A DNA stretch of 64,000 bases, from positions 636,572 to 700,571 of the forward strand of contig NZ_LZQD01000001.1 of the NCBI RefSeq assembly GCF_001858025.1, in the 5' to 3' direction. The first letter of the stretch is position 1. Every line of letters begins with the position of its first letter. Positions 36,555 through 45,432 of this stretch are shown here, piece by piece. The notes beneath the pieces are model-generated. The model was not told where the DNA came from. It did not search any database and saw only the letters and a list, made by a program, of their open reading frames with translations. The stretch comes from Trichormus sp. NMC-1 (GTDB taxonomy: Bacteria; Cyanobacteriota; Cyanobacteriia; Cyanobacteriales; Nostocaceae). Position numbers and translations under genes: made by a program.

Positions 36555-38006
36555 ATGTTTGATGCACTGTCTGACCGTTTAGAGTCCGCCTGGAAAAAAC
36601 TGCGGGGACAAGATAAAATCTCTCAATCCAACATTCAAGACGCTTTGCGGGAAGTGCGCCGCGCCTTGTTGGAAGCAGATGTCAACCTCCAAGTAGTTAA
36701 AGATTTTATTACCGAAGTTGAAACCAAAGCTCAAGGAGCCGAAGTAATTGCAGGCGTGCGTCCTGACCAACAGTTTATCAAAATTGTTTACGATGAACTG
36801 GTGCAGGTAATGGGGGAAGAAAATGTTCCCCTGGCAGAAGTTGAGGGTAAAACCACTGTTGTCCTCATGGCTGGTTTACAAGGTACTGGTAAAACCACAG
36901 CTACCGCTAAGTTAGCTTTACATTTACGGAAATTAGAGCGTAGTTGCTTGTTAGTCGCCACAGACATATATCGTCCCGCAGCTATTGACCAGCTAATCAC
37001 ACTCGGTAAGCAAATTGACGTACCAGTATTTGAATTAGGTAGCGACGCAGATCCTGTAGAAATTGCCCGCCAAGGTGTGGAACGCGCCAGGGCTGAAGGG
37101 ATAAATACAGTCATTATTGATACCGCAGGTCGGTTACAAATTGACCAAGAAATGATGGCGGAATTAGCCCGCATCAAGTCAACAGTCCAACCTGATGAAA
37201 CCCTATTGGTTGTTGACTCAATGACTGGTCAAGAGGCAGCAAATCTCACCCGCACCTTCCATGATCAAATTGGGATTACTGGGGCAATCCTGACCAAAAT
37301 GGATGGTGATAGCCGAGGTGGTGCGGCCTTGTCAGTACGCCAAATTTCCGGTGCGCCGATTAAATTTGTCGGTGTCGGTGAAAAAGTCGAGGCGCTGCAA
37401 CCGTTTTATCCTGAACGGATGGCTTCCCGGATTCTCGGTATGGGCGATGTTCTGACTTTAGTAGAAAAAGCCCAGGAAGAAATAGACTTGGCAGATGCCG
37501 AGCAAATGCAAGAGAAAATTTTGTCGGCGAAATTCGACTTTACAGATTTTCTCAAACAGATGCGTCTGTTGAAAAATATGGGTTCTCTGGGTGGGATCAT
37601 GAAGATGATTCCCGGCATGGGCAAGCTTTCCGATGACCAGCTAAAGCAGGGGGAAACCCAGCTAAAACGCTGTGAAGCCATGATTAATTCCATGACAGGC
37701 AAAGAACGGCGTGATCCAGATTTATTATCTAGTTCTCCCAGTCGGCGGCGGCGAATTGCTTCTGGTTCAGGCTATAGAGAAGCAGATGTCAGCAAATTGG
37801 TAGCTGATTTCCAAAAAATGCGATCGCTCATGCAACAAATGGGTCAAGGCAATTTCCCCGGTATGCCAGGAATGTTCGGCGGCGGTGGCAACCCCTTAGC
37901 CGCAGGCAATCGCCCCTCTCAAGGTTGGCGCGGTTATCCCGGTGGCGCACTACCCGCCCAAAAGAAAAAGAAAGAGAAAAAGAAAAAAGGCTTTGGCACT
38001 CTTTAA
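36555..38006 (+). CDS. ffh: Signal recognition particle protein (SRP54 homologue)
   Basis: GTPase that binds signal peptides together with 4.5S RNA and delivers nascent chains to FtsY. N domain (residues 1-90), G domain with GLQGTGKTTATAKLA (P loop), DTAGRLQID and TKMDGDSRGG, and a Met-rich M domain with FTDFLKQMRLLKNMGSLGGIMKMIPGM. The C-terminus is Gly/Met-rich and ends in a Lys stretch. Length 483 aa is normal. No clear Shine-Dalgarno sequence precedes the ATG, perhaps because a TnpB element lies 11 bp upstream and may have displaced the original leader. Confidence 0.97.
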   Translation: MFDALSDRLESAWKKLRGQDKISQSNIQDALREVRRALLEADVNLQVVKDFITEVETKAQGAEVIAGVRPDQQFIKIVYDELVQVMGEENVPLAEVEGKTTVVLMAGLQGTGKTTATAKLALHLRKLERSCLLVATDIYRPAAIDQLITLGKQIDVPVFELGSDADPVEIARQGVERARAEGINTVIIDTAGRLQIDQEMMAELARIKSTVQPDETLLVVDSMTGQEAANLTRTFHDQIGITGAILTKMDGDSRGGAALSVRQISGAPIKFVGVGEKVEALQPFYPERMASRILGMGDVLTLVEKAQEEIDLADAEQMQEKILSAKFDFTDFLKQMRLLKNMGSLGGIMKMIPGMGKLSDDQLKQGETQLKRCEAMINSMTGKERRDPDLLSSSPSRRRRIASGSGYREADVSKLVADFQKMRSLMQQMGQGNFPGMPGMFGGGGNPLAAGNRPSQGWRGYPGGALPAQKKKKEKKKKGFGTL

Positions 38007-38381
38007 GGATTGGGAAAAACTCTTCCCCAATCACCGAAGAGGACAAGGAGACGCGGGGAGTTCCCGTGTTAGATGCCCGACGCGGGACATGAAGCACCCT
38101 TGGGAACGAATGTTTATGGGTATGAAGCCCCTTCTGTATCGAAGATTCAGACGCTTGGAATTGGGTTCTGTTGCAATCGGAGTCCAATTCCTGTCTTGAG
38201 CGTCTCCCCATCTCCGCGTCCCCCCGTCTCTTCATGAATCATCACCCAATAATGCCTAGCAAGTGCTAAAATTGTCATTTCAACATCAGAATTTTTGAAG
38301 AGAGGCAGTCTAGCCTAGTCACTGCTTCATCCACTAGTCACAAACTAGGCACTTAACCAAACAGGAGAACGATTTCTCGAC
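38007..38381. other. Intergenic region with a strong nested hairpin
   Basis: Between ffh and rpsP. At 38149-38205 an outer stem AGACGCT/AGCGTCT encloses a perfect inner stem GGAATTGG/CCAATTCC. A CCCGTG/CGCGGG pair lies near 38065-38088. The segment is GC-richer than its surroundings and could be a structured RNA or a mobile-element relic. I cannot assign it. The rpsP promoter is probably at 38260-38370. Confidence 0.4.
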
Positions 38382-38642
38382 ATGATCAAACTGCGCTTGA
38401 AGCGATTCGGTAAAAAGCGGGAAGCAAGTTACCGCATTATTGCTATTAACGACCTGTCTCGCCGTGATGGTCGTCCCCTAGAAGAACTAGGATTCTACAA
38501 CCCCAGAACCGATGAAGTCAGACTAGACGTTCCCGGCATCGTCAAACGACTACAGCAAGGCGCTCAACCCACCGACACTGTACGTCGCATCCTTGTAAAA
38601 GCTAATGTTTTTGAACAGGTCAGTGCAACAGCCGCATCATAA
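38382..38642 (+). CDS. rpsP: 30S ribosomal protein S16
   Basis: An 86-residue S16, a small-subunit assembly protein. It begins [45 protein letters not shown], the highly conserved family start. Full length. The next gene, khpA, starts 7 bp after its stop, an arrangement (rpsP-khpA) widespread in bacteria. AGGAGA lies 12 nt before the ATG. Confidence 0.97.
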   Translation: MIKLRLKRFGKKREASYRIIAINDLSRRDGRPLEELGFYNPRTDEVRLDVPGIVKRLQQGAQPTDTVRRILVKANVFEQVSATAAS

Positions 38643-38649
38643 ACTTGAG

Positions 38650-39042
38650 ATGAAATCACTAACAGCCAGTCCTAACTATGTTGGGCTGGTTAAGTTTCTT
38701 GTCCAACCGTTTTTAGAATCTCCAGAGTCTTTAAGCGTCGATTGTGAAATATCTGAAAACCTTAAACGGACTTGGATTCGCATCGCCTTTGAAGCCACAG
38801 ACAAAGGAAAAGTCTTTGGTCGCGGAGGACGCAATATTCAGGCGATTCGCACGGTAATCGCCGCCGCCGCAGAATTAGCAGGGCAATCAGTATACCTGGA
38901 CATCTACGGCAGCAGTTCTCAAAGTCGAGATGGTATGTCTTTTGATGAAGAACAGGAAGAAAGAATACCACCACCAAAATCGAGAGAAAGAAGTGGCAGC
39001 ATTCTCATGCCTGTTCCTAAACCCCGTTCTCGCTTGGTCTAA
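38650..39042 (+). CDS. khpA: KH-domain RNA-binding protein
   Basis: A 130-residue KH-domain protein of the KhpA family. The core is NLKRTWIRIAFEATDKGKVFGRGGRNIQAIRTVIAAAAELAGQSVYLDIYG, with the GxxG loop GRGG. KhpA proteins bind many RNAs, often as dimers with KhpB, and affect translation and cell division in Gram-positives. The C-terminal 45 residues are a charged, disordered extension absent from the short Firmicute form. I start at MKSLTASPNY, just after rpsP; a longer frame from 38605 would overlap rpsP. Confidence 0.9.
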   Translation: MKSLTASPNYVGLVKFLVQPFLESPESLSVDCEISENLKRTWIRIAFEATDKGKVFGRGGRNIQAIRTVIAAAAELAGQSVYLDIYGSSSQSRDGMSFDEEQEERIPPPKSRERSGSILMPVPKPRSRLV

Positions 39043-39350
39043 ACTGGGAAATTTGATAAGACTTAACCAGTAATCAGTTGTGGGAAAGATTGAGACAGGT
39101 AGCAACAAGATTGTCAAATATTTTCGGAATCTTTCGTTACTAGGACGGAATTATCGGTAAAGTATAGACATCTGTTGCTGGCCTATTCTCAGAATTAACT
39201 GTTTTGACAGGAATAAATTTTTAAGCATATTTTAAGTTAAAATATTATAAATTTATTTATTTAGAAAAATTTTAAAAAATCTTTTGTTGGCTTCTTTAGA
39301 AAAATATCAACTTTGTCAAAAACGGCTCCTCACCTAATTGCTAAAAAACT
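39043..39350. other. AT-rich leader region of phoH
   Basis: 308 bp with no gene. The last 150 bp are very AT-rich (runs of TTTATTTATTT, AAAATTTTAAAAAA) and probably contain the phoH-like gene promoter. No repeat seen. Confidence 0.4.
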
Positions 39351-40304
39351 ATGGCAGGTGCTTTAACAATTCAACTGCCTAATATTCCTAGTGCGATCGC
39401 ACTAGCAGGATATGGGGAAGCAAATCTCAAATTCCTATCTCAACAAACAGGAGCCAGCTTAGTTTTACGTGGACAAGAACTCCTCATTGCTGGCACCCAA
39501 AACCAAGTTGATCTAGCCGTGCAGTTAGTGCGATCGCTCGAAAATCTCTGGAGTAAAGGTAATAATATCTCAACTGCTGACATTTTAACAGCCCGTCAAG
39601 CCATAGAGAGCGATCGCCAAGGTGAACTACAAGACCTACAGCGAGACATCCTTTCCAAAACTCGCCGGGGTCAAGAAATCCGCGCCAAAACCTTTCGTCA
39701 GCGACAATACATCGAATCAATCCGCAAACGTGACCTCACCTTTGGTATTGGACCTGCTGGAACTGGTAAAACCTATCTCGCCGTTGTTGTCGCCGTCCAA
39801 GAACTCCTCTCCAATCAGTTTGAACGCATCATTTTAACCCGTCCAGCCGTCGAAGCCGGTGAAAAACTCGGATTTCTACCCGGAGATTTGCAGCAAAAAG
39901 TCGATCCCTATCTCCGCCCTCTCTATGATGCCATTCATGAATTCATCGACCCTGAAAAAGTCCCCAATTTGATAGAACGTGGTGTAATTGAAGTTGCACC
40001 CCTCGCCTATATGCGGGGGCGGACTTTGAGTAACGCCTTTGTAATTGTCGATGAAGCCCAAAATACCACACCCGCCCAGATGAAAATGGTTTTGACTCGC
40101 TTGGGTTTTGGTTCTCGCATGGTGATTACAGGTGACATCACCCAAACCGATTTACCAATGAACCAACAATCAGGTTTATCTGTAGCTTTACAAATTCTTA
40201 AACACGTTGAAGGCATTGCCTTTTGCGAATTTACCCAAAAAGATGTCGTGCGTCATCCTCTAGTGCAGCGTATTGTTGCTGCCTATGAACAGTACGAAAA
40301 ATAG
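39351..40304 (+). CDS. PhoH-like ATPase
   Basis: A 317-residue PhoH/YbeZ family ATPase, related to superfamily 1 helicases and linked to RNA and ribosome metabolism (neighbour of YbeY in many bacteria). Walker A is GPAGTGKTYLA at about residue 132, Walker B is FVIVDEAQNTT, and the motif LTRLGFGSRMVITGD(I)TQTDLP follows. The N-terminal 110 residues form a KH-like small domain. Full length; ybeY is not in this window. Confidence 0.93.
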   Translation: MAGALTIQLPNIPSAIALAGYGEANLKFLSQQTGASLVLRGQELLIAGTQNQVDLAVQLVRSLENLWSKGNNISTADILTARQAIESDRQGELQDLQRDILSKTRRGQEIRAKTFRQRQYIESIRKRDLTFGIGPAGTGKTYLAVVVAVQELLSNQFERIILTRPAVEAGEKLGFLPGDLQQKVDPYLRPLYDAIHEFIDPEKVPNLIERGVIEVAPLAYMRGRTLSNAFVIVDEAQNTTPAQMKMVLTRLGFGSRMVITGDITQTDLPMNQQSGLSVALQILKHVEGIAFCEFTQKDVVRHPLVQRIVAAYEQYEK

Positions 40305-40326
40305 TTAATGAGTCAAACAATGTTGA

Positions 40327-40354
40327 ATTTTAGATTTTAGATTTTAGATTTTAG
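40327..40354. repeat. STRR array, ATTTTAG x4
   Basis: Four exact 7-bp ATTTTAG units, the same unit as the array at 12054-12130. Confidence 0.8.
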
Positions 40355-40421
40355 ATTGATTCCATAAATCCGTGGGCTTCTAACATCAATAAATCATTAG
40401 TCATTAGTAAAAAAACAGCTT

Positions 40422-40829
40422 ATGAATACCACTTTGAGAGAATTTATAGAAGATTGCCAAAACTTAGGTAATGTCAGGCTCATCGTCACCAGCAGCGCCA
40501 CTGTATTGGAAGCAAGATGTAAAATTGAAAAAATATTTTATGCCGAATTGCTCAAAGGCAAATATGCAAATATGCACACAGATGACTTTGAATTTCACCT
40601 GAATATGGACAAAATTACTCAAGTCAAATTTGAAACAGGTGAAGCCAAAAGAGGCAACTTTACAACCTATGCAATTCGGCTTTTAGATGAAAAACAAGAA
40701 CCTGCATTAAGCATATTTCTACAATGGGGCAAACCCGGAGAATATGAACCAGGTCAAGTAGAAAATTGGCAAGCTTTAAAAGAAAAATATGGAGAAGTTT
40801 GGCAACCTTTACCAATTGAAACTTTGTAA
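40422..40829 (+). CDS. Cyanobacterial ChuX/HutX-like protein
   Basis: A 135-residue soluble protein. The layout SATVLEARCKIEKIFYAELLKGKYANMHTDDFEFHLNMDKITQVKFETGEAKRGNFTTYAIRLLDEKQEPALSIFLQWG recalls heme-utilisation ChuX/HutX/HemS half-domains: a helical start, then a long antiparallel sheet. Heme ligands cannot be confirmed, so function is open. Single gene, preceded by a heptamer array and followed at 15 bp by a two-hairpin repeat. Confidence 0.6.
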   Translation: MNTTLREFIEDCQNLGNVRLIVTSSATVLEARCKIEKIFYAELLKGKYANMHTDDFEFHLNMDKITQVKFETGEAKRGNFTTYAIRLLDEKQEPALSIFLQWGKPGEYEPGQVENWQALKEKYGEVWQPLPIETL

Positions 40830-40843
40830 TCCCTCGTTCCCTC

Positions 40844-40888
40844 GTTCCCAGTCTCTGACTGGGAATGCAATCAGGAGGCTCTGCCTCC
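40844..40888. repeat. Two-hairpin repeat, copy B
   Basis: GTTCCCAGTC-tct-GACTGGGAAT and GGAGGC-tct-GCCTCC, separated by GCAATCA. Compare copy A at 32236-32281, where the second stem is AGAGTC/GACTCT: several bases change on both arms so pairing is kept. Confidence 0.8.
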
Positions 40889-40949
40889 CTAAAAAATATC
40901 AATTAACACCAATCATTAACGCTAAATTTTACTAAAATATAATATTAAT

Positions 40950-41744
40950 ATGTTTATTAAAATAAGTTTTAGCTGTTTTTTAATGCTTTTACTCCTACTA
41001 GGAAATAGCGAAGCTAAAGCAGGAGAATTAGCAGAACGATTAGCAAATTTTCCTCAATGGGAAAAATTAACTTCAGTCAAACCAGCCGAAGGGGATTTAG
41101 TATATCCTGATTGGATGGCAGGAAATTGGCAAGTTACTAGTACCTTAGTAGATTTAGCCGCACCTTTAGCACCAGATATCATCACACCTGGGTTTGAAGG
41201 AAATCGTCGTCAACTAAATCAGCCTGTCAGTTTTTTAGTGAGATTTATAAAAGTTAAACCGCAAGTTTCCGGTTCAAAACTTATCCCCAAAATAGATAAT
41301 AAAAATCAAATATTAGTTGCTGATAGAGTATTTAATAGCTTAAATTTATCAAGAGCTTATTTAGGAAATGAAGCTGTATTATCAGTCAAAGTAGATCCAG
41401 AATCTCCTAATCGTCAAATTACATTTTTACAAAATGAACGTCAATTAGTTTCTATTGTCACTGCACGCGCTACAGAAACACCCTCTAATCAGTTTATCAC
41501 CACAGAAGTATTTCAACAATTATTTAAAGGTGGTTCTCGTCCCTATTTCAATACAGTAGAATCGACAACAGCCTACCATCAACTACCAGCATCTAACCCA
41601 GCAATTGAAGCAGATCAAGTTACTGCTGTCTACCTTTCTCCCCAAGATCCAGATTATTTTACCGCAGGTTCTCGACCGGTTGCGCTTTATCGTTATCGAC
41701 TCGAATTTTTCCCACCAGCACAGCAAAATACGTCTCAAGAATGA
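40950..41744 (+). CDS. Exported DUF6816-like conserved protein
   Basis: A 264-residue protein with an N-terminal signal (MFIKISFSCFLMLLLLLGNSEAKA). The core begins WEKLTSVKPAEGDLVYPDWMAGNWQVTSTLVDLAAPLAPDIITPGFEGN, a lipocalin-like beta-barrel pattern seen in proteins conserved across cyanobacteria and plant plastids (DUF6816-type, name from memory). A thylakoid lumen or periplasmic role is likely but untested. The start fits the signal peptide; the gene sits between a repeat and the ABC transporter gene, 88 bp upstream of it. Confidence 0.75.
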   Translation: MFIKISFSCFLMLLLLLGNSEAKAGELAERLANFPQWEKLTSVKPAEGDLVYPDWMAGNWQVTSTLVDLAAPLAPDIITPGFEGNRRQLNQPVSFLVRFIKVKPQVSGSKLIPKIDNKNQILVADRVFNSLNLSRAYLGNEAVLSVKVDPESPNRQITFLQNERQLVSIVTARATETPSNQFITTEVFQQLFKGGSRPYFNTVESTTAYHQLPASNPAIEADQVTAVYLSPQDPDYFTAGSRPVALYRYRLEFFPPAQQNTSQE

Positions 41745-41832
41745 TTTAATCGTTTACAACTTGACTCTTTTGTAGTATATTTGTAGTATAATATTTTCTA
41801 GCTAATGGTTATGCTTTGGGATATTGTTCATC

Positions 41833-43653
41833 ATGGCGAATTTTCGAGATATTCTCAATTATTTTCGTCCTTACTGGAAGCTGAGTATTTTCAGCATTAC
41901 CGCATCCAGTCTTTACGAAATTATTGATTTAGTTGTACCTTATGCGATTGGACAAATATTAAATGTTTTGTCTAATCAAGCCTTAGACAAACCAGTACAA
42001 GACGCGATTGCTACTCTTGCAAATATCACAAATTATCCAGTTAATAAATCTCTATCGCTGGCTTTATTACTGGGTTTAATCTTTTTTGTTACCGTAGTTA
42101 AAGCGCCCACCCAGCCTTGGTTAACTCTTTGGTTTCATTGGGATATAGCCTTAAGAGCGCGTCGAGATAAAACCCAAACAACCATAGCCAAAATTCTCAC
42201 CCTTCCTCTTGAATTTTATGATGAAAATAACCCCGGACGTATAGCAGGAAGAATAGCTAGAGGTCTTGCTAACCACACCTGGGGTTATCCTGAAATTGCC
42301 GGTCAATTTATTCCTAAGTTATTACGAGTATTGGGAATATTTGTATTTATTGCCTTTATCGAATGGCGAATTGCAGCATTATTTCTGATTTCTTTTGTAC
42401 TTATTCTCAGCTTTAGCTTGAAGCAATTGCAGCAGCTAATTGCGTCTGAAATGCGACTAGATAAGTATATGGAGAACACAGAAAGCCGCACATCAGAAAT
42501 TGTCACAAACATCAAAACAGTTAAAGCATTTGCCACAGAAGCTAAGGAACTTGAGCGACAAAAACAACGTTTGCATCGAGAATTAAAAGTAGTTGATTAC
42601 CGACTTCACAAAGGTTATGTGAAACTGGCAACTTGGCAAAAGACTGTAATTCAGTTTTGTGTGTTTATGATTTTAGGTCTAACTCTAGCCGCCACACTAA
42701 ATGGTAAAATTTCTATTGGTCATTTTGTAATGACTTTAACTTTTTCTAGTATGGCATATTCTGAGTTAGAACCGATCAGCAACCTAGCAGAATCTTTTGC
42801 TCGTCGCTATTCTTCTATGATGCGGTTTCATGAATTTCTGCAAACACCATCAGGAATAGATTCAGATGGTCTTATCTCAGAGGAAATTCCGACACAAATC
42901 CCTTATGAATTTACTGGAAAATTAGAATTTTCTCACATTAGTTTTGGATATGATAGCAACCGTCAAGTTTTGCAAGATATTAATATTTTGATTGAGCCAT
43001 ATCAAACAGTAGCCTTAGTGGGAATATCTGGATCTGGCAAATCTACTTTAGTAAAGTTGCTTTTGCGTTATTTTGAACCGCAAACAGGGCAAATTTTAAT
43101 TGATGGTGAAGACATTCGCACTTTAGATGTAGGTAAGTATCGGCGCAGATTAGCGATCGTTCACCAAGAAGTAGATGTTTTTAACGGTACTATCTTAGAT
43201 AACCTCAAATATGGTCGGCCAAATGCAACTTTTGAGCAGGTACAGGAAGCTTGTCGAATTGCCAAAGTTGACGAAGTAGTTCAGCACCTACCCCAAGGTT
43301 ATTACACAGTTGTGGGTGAAAGAGGTGTGAGGTTATCAGGTGGACAAAGACAGCGCTTAGGAATTGCTAGGGCGTTGTTGGTAGAACCGGACATACTGAT
43401 TTTTGACGAAGCTACCTCTAGCCTAGATTACGAGTCTGAGCGTTCTATTCAATTAGCCATGCGTTCCATTCAAGGAACTCGTACCACAATTATCATCGCC
43501 CACCGTCTCACCACAGTGAGAGAAGCCGATAAAATCGTGGTTTTAGACAAAGGGAAAATTGCCGAAGTCGGTAGCCACGCTGAGTTATTGCGCCAAGAAG
43601 GCATTTACCACCGCTTACACTCCCTGCAAGAAACTGGAGATATCATCGTTTAA
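41833..43653 (+). CDS. ABC exporter, fused permease-ATPase
   Basis: A 606-residue half-transporter of the MsbA/LmrA type, which would work as a homodimer in the membrane. About six membrane segments span residues 15-310. The nucleotide-binding domain has Walker A GISGSGKST, Q-loop VHQEVD, signature LSGGQRQRLGIARALL, Walker B ILIFDEATSSLD and H-loop IIAHRLTT. Substrate is unknown (lipid or drug-like). The ATG at 41833 is preferred over a TTG at 41824. Confidence 0.93.
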   Translation: MANFRDILNYFRPYWKLSIFSITASSLYEIIDLVVPYAIGQILNVLSNQALDKPVQDAIATLANITNYPVNKSLSLALLLGLIFFVTVVKAPTQPWLTLWFHWDIALRARRDKTQTTIAKILTLPLEFYDENNPGRIAGRIARGLANHTWGYPEIAGQFIPKLLRVLGIFVFIAFIEWRIAALFLISFVLILSFSLKQLQQLIASEMRLDKYMENTESRTSEIVTNIKTVKAFATEAKELERQKQRLHRELKVVDYRLHKGYVKLATWQKTVIQFCVFMILGLTLAATLNGKISIGHFVMTLTFSSMAYSELEPISNLAESFARRYSSMMRFHEFLQTPSGIDSDGLISEEIPTQIPYEFTGKLEFSHISFGYDSNRQVLQDINILIEPYQTVALVGISGSGKSTLVKLLLRYFEPQTGQILIDGEDIRTLDVGKYRRRLAIVHQEVDVFNGTILDNLKYGRPNATFEQVQEACRIAKVDEVVQHLPQGYYTVVGERGVRLSGGQRQRLGIARALLVEPDILIFDEATSSLDYESERSIQLAMRSIQGTRTTIIIAHRLTTVREADKIVVLDKGKIAEVGSHAELLRQEGIYHRLHSLQETGDIIV

Positions 43654-43763
43654 CCACTCGAAACTCTTTTGGTATAGCCCTTCTAGGTTTTACAGAAAAA
43701 ATTGTTTTTAACCCTTGCTAAATCTAGAAGCTAGTGATATTATTGTAAAACGTGGGACAGAAC

Positions 43764-43849
43764 GGGTCGATGTCCGAGTGGTTAATGGAGACGGACTGTA
43801 AATCCGTTGGTTTACGCCTACGCTGGTTCAAATCCAGCTCGGCCCACCA
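43764..43849 (+). tRNA. tRNA-Tyr (GTA)
   Basis: Class II tRNA with a long variable arm. Acceptor GGGTCGA/TCGGCCC, anticodon GTA in CTGTAAA, T arm GGTTCAAATCC. Discriminator A at 43846 followed by an encoded CCA (43847-43849). Confidence 0.95.
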
Positions 43850-43936
43850 CTTCTAGAGATGTGAGTTACAATAGCTGAGTGTCGAGTAAACTTCTCAGCT
43901 TTGTAACTTATATTTCAAAAATCAAGTCTAATTTTC

Positions 43937-44008
43937 GCCCGTGTGGCTCAGTGGTAGAGCACACCCTTGGTAAGGGTGAGGTCACGAGTTCAATCCTCGT
44001 CACGGGCT
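43937..44008 (+). tRNA. tRNA-Thr (GGT)
   Basis: 72-nt cloverleaf. Acceptor GCCCGTG/CACGGGC, anticodon GGT in TTGGTAA, T arm AGTTCAATCCT. CCA not encoded. 87 bp after tRNA-Tyr, probably the same transcript. Confidence 0.95.
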
Positions 44009-44615
44009 TTTTGTTAAAGTATTGCTGTGTGTAGGTTATGAGGTTTTAATGGTTCTGGAATAACTGCTTTTGTAGTGTTGACCTTTAAATCGTACCAATA
44101 AAGTACCAAGTAGGGACATTTTTAGAGGATTTTTGAAGAATTTTTCACATATATAGGCATGAAATTAATAAGTAAGTACTTACTCACTAATATCTCTATA
44201 AATATTGATTTATAAGTAACTTGGTGGTGAACACGGCAAAGTCCATAGTTAAAAGTTATGAATAGTAGTTGATAGATAGAACTTACTACGCTTTATTGAT
44301 GTAAAAGCCTTATAAGCCTTACTGTGTATAGGTTTTAAGTCACTACACCTTAATTGATAAGTAAAACTTACCAGCAATCTTAAATGATTGGGTTTTTACT
44401 TATGAATGGTTTTAGGGCTGAATATTTTAGGTGAGAGTATATGTTTTGAAACGTAATACAAATTCCTAATACAAAAACGTAATAGGATTTCCTAATACGT
44501 TTAGAAAACTACCCTAGGATATACCCAGAGAATTATAAAAATACTTGGAGTCCTTGCTAGGTAAAGGTTTTAGACGTAAAGCTCGTGTTACCTACTTTGT
44601 TGTTGATCGGAATAA
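44009..44615. other. Intergenic region after the tRNA pair
   Basis: 607 bp. Contains a hairpin ATAAGTAAAA/TTTTACTTAT at 44357-44403 with inner CAATC/GATTG, and a pair of 23-bp direct repeats at 44450-44472 and 44476-44498. No integrase gene or duplicated tRNA end was found, so it is not a proven integration site. Confidence 0.5.
44476..44501. promoter_or_regulatory. Near-palindromic operator candidate upstream of the KGK gene
   Basis: AACGTAATAGGA and TCCTAATACGTT form a 26-bp near-palindrome with one mismatched pair per arm. A related half (AACGTAATAC...TTCCTAATAC) lies 26 bp upstream. Position (115 bp before the start codon) fits a regulator-binding site; no protein is implied by sequence alone. 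Confidence 0.4.
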
Positions 44616-44966
44616 ATGAAAATGAGTGAATCTGTCAAGCTTGAGTTTTCTGATGTTGTCACCGTCCCGAAACAGAAAAGCCCTTTAAATGCCTCTTCTT
44701 TCAAGGTATCTGAAATGTCGGCTTACTTGGCAGGGCTTTTAGTTACTTATATCCGTAAAGACTTAACGGGATGGGATTCACCGGGAATTGAGTGTGAAGT
44801 CTTACAGGTGTCTGGTGGTGGATGGCGCAAGGGGAAGGTTAGAGTTTCCCTAGATTTTATACCAGACGAACCAGAAGAGGAACCACAGGAAGCCGTGCTA
44901 CTCCCACCTGCTAAAGAAAAATCGCCACTAGATGACCTGAGAGCCGAACTTCTGAACAACGAATAA
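44616..44966 (+). CDS. KGK-domain protein
   Basis: A 116-residue protein with the KGK family pattern: the segment CEVLQVSGGGWRKGKVRVSLDFIPDEPEE near residues 65-95 holds the eponymous WRKGK motif. KGK proteins are small, restricted mainly to cyanobacteria and of unknown function; paralogues are often numerous in filamentous species. The N-terminal half is helical and the tail acidic. Single gene with a possible operator upstream. Confidence 0.8.
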   Translation: MKMSESVKLEFSDVVTVPKQKSPLNASSFKVSEMSAYLAGLLVTYIRKDLTGWDSPGIECEVLQVSGGGWRKGKVRVSLDFIPDEPEEEPQEAVLLPPAKEKSPLDDLRAELLNNE

Positions 44967-45117
44967 TTTACAGCTATTTACAAAGCACAAATCCTACCTT
45001 GACTAGATGCAAATTAGGATTTTATTTTTTTTGGTCATTGACCTGTGCCTAGTGAGATTTTGCCATGAGCTTATTTTGGGGTTATCTGCGCTTTCTCATG
45101 GGCTGAATCAAGCACCT

Positions 45118-45195
45118 AAAAGTAGCTACATTATCAAAACAAGTTTTTAACACCTTAAGGTATTGAAATATTGTTTTGAAGAAGAAGCTACTTTT
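45118..45195. repeat. Long interrupted hairpin
   Basis: AAAAGTAGCT (45118-45127) and CAAAACAA (45135-45142) pair with TTGTTTTG (45171-45178) and AGCTACTTTT (45186-45195), leaving two internal loops. It ends 22 bp before the stop of the leftward fragment at 45218 and may be its old terminator. Confidence 0.6.
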
Positions 45196-45217
45196 AGCTG
45201 TTACTTTTACCTATTTT

Positions 45218-45400
45218 CTACACCACATTGACTACCCGCACATGGCTGAACTTGATAGCGGTGGTTGTTGCGTAATCAGGATTTTTCTTACCAGTCCCAA
45301 CCTTGGGAATAGAAAGTTTTACTCCATACCCAGCGCAAATTTCAGCTACAACGGCGCGCGTACCTTTTGAGACTCCGCTCACCTCATTAGAGACAATCTG
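45218..45400 (-). pseudogene. C-terminal fragment of an unknown protein
   Basis: 61 codons open to TAG: QIVSNEVSGVSKGTRAVVAEICAGYGVKLSIPKVGTGKKNPDYATTTAIKFSHVRVVNVV. The balanced composition and codon use look coding, but the fragment has no start codon and is cut at its 5' end by a GGCTTACGCCACGCTGCGCT repeat and MITE-like copy 3. Family not recognised. Confidence 0.5.
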
Positions 45401-45432
45401 ACCTATGGCTTACGCCACGCTGCGCTATCGGT

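Noticed and set aside
37942-38199. 85-aa frame overlapping the ffh 3' end
   Set aside because: Lys/Arg-rich start is the ffh tail in another frame, and the rest reads through a structured non-coding segment.
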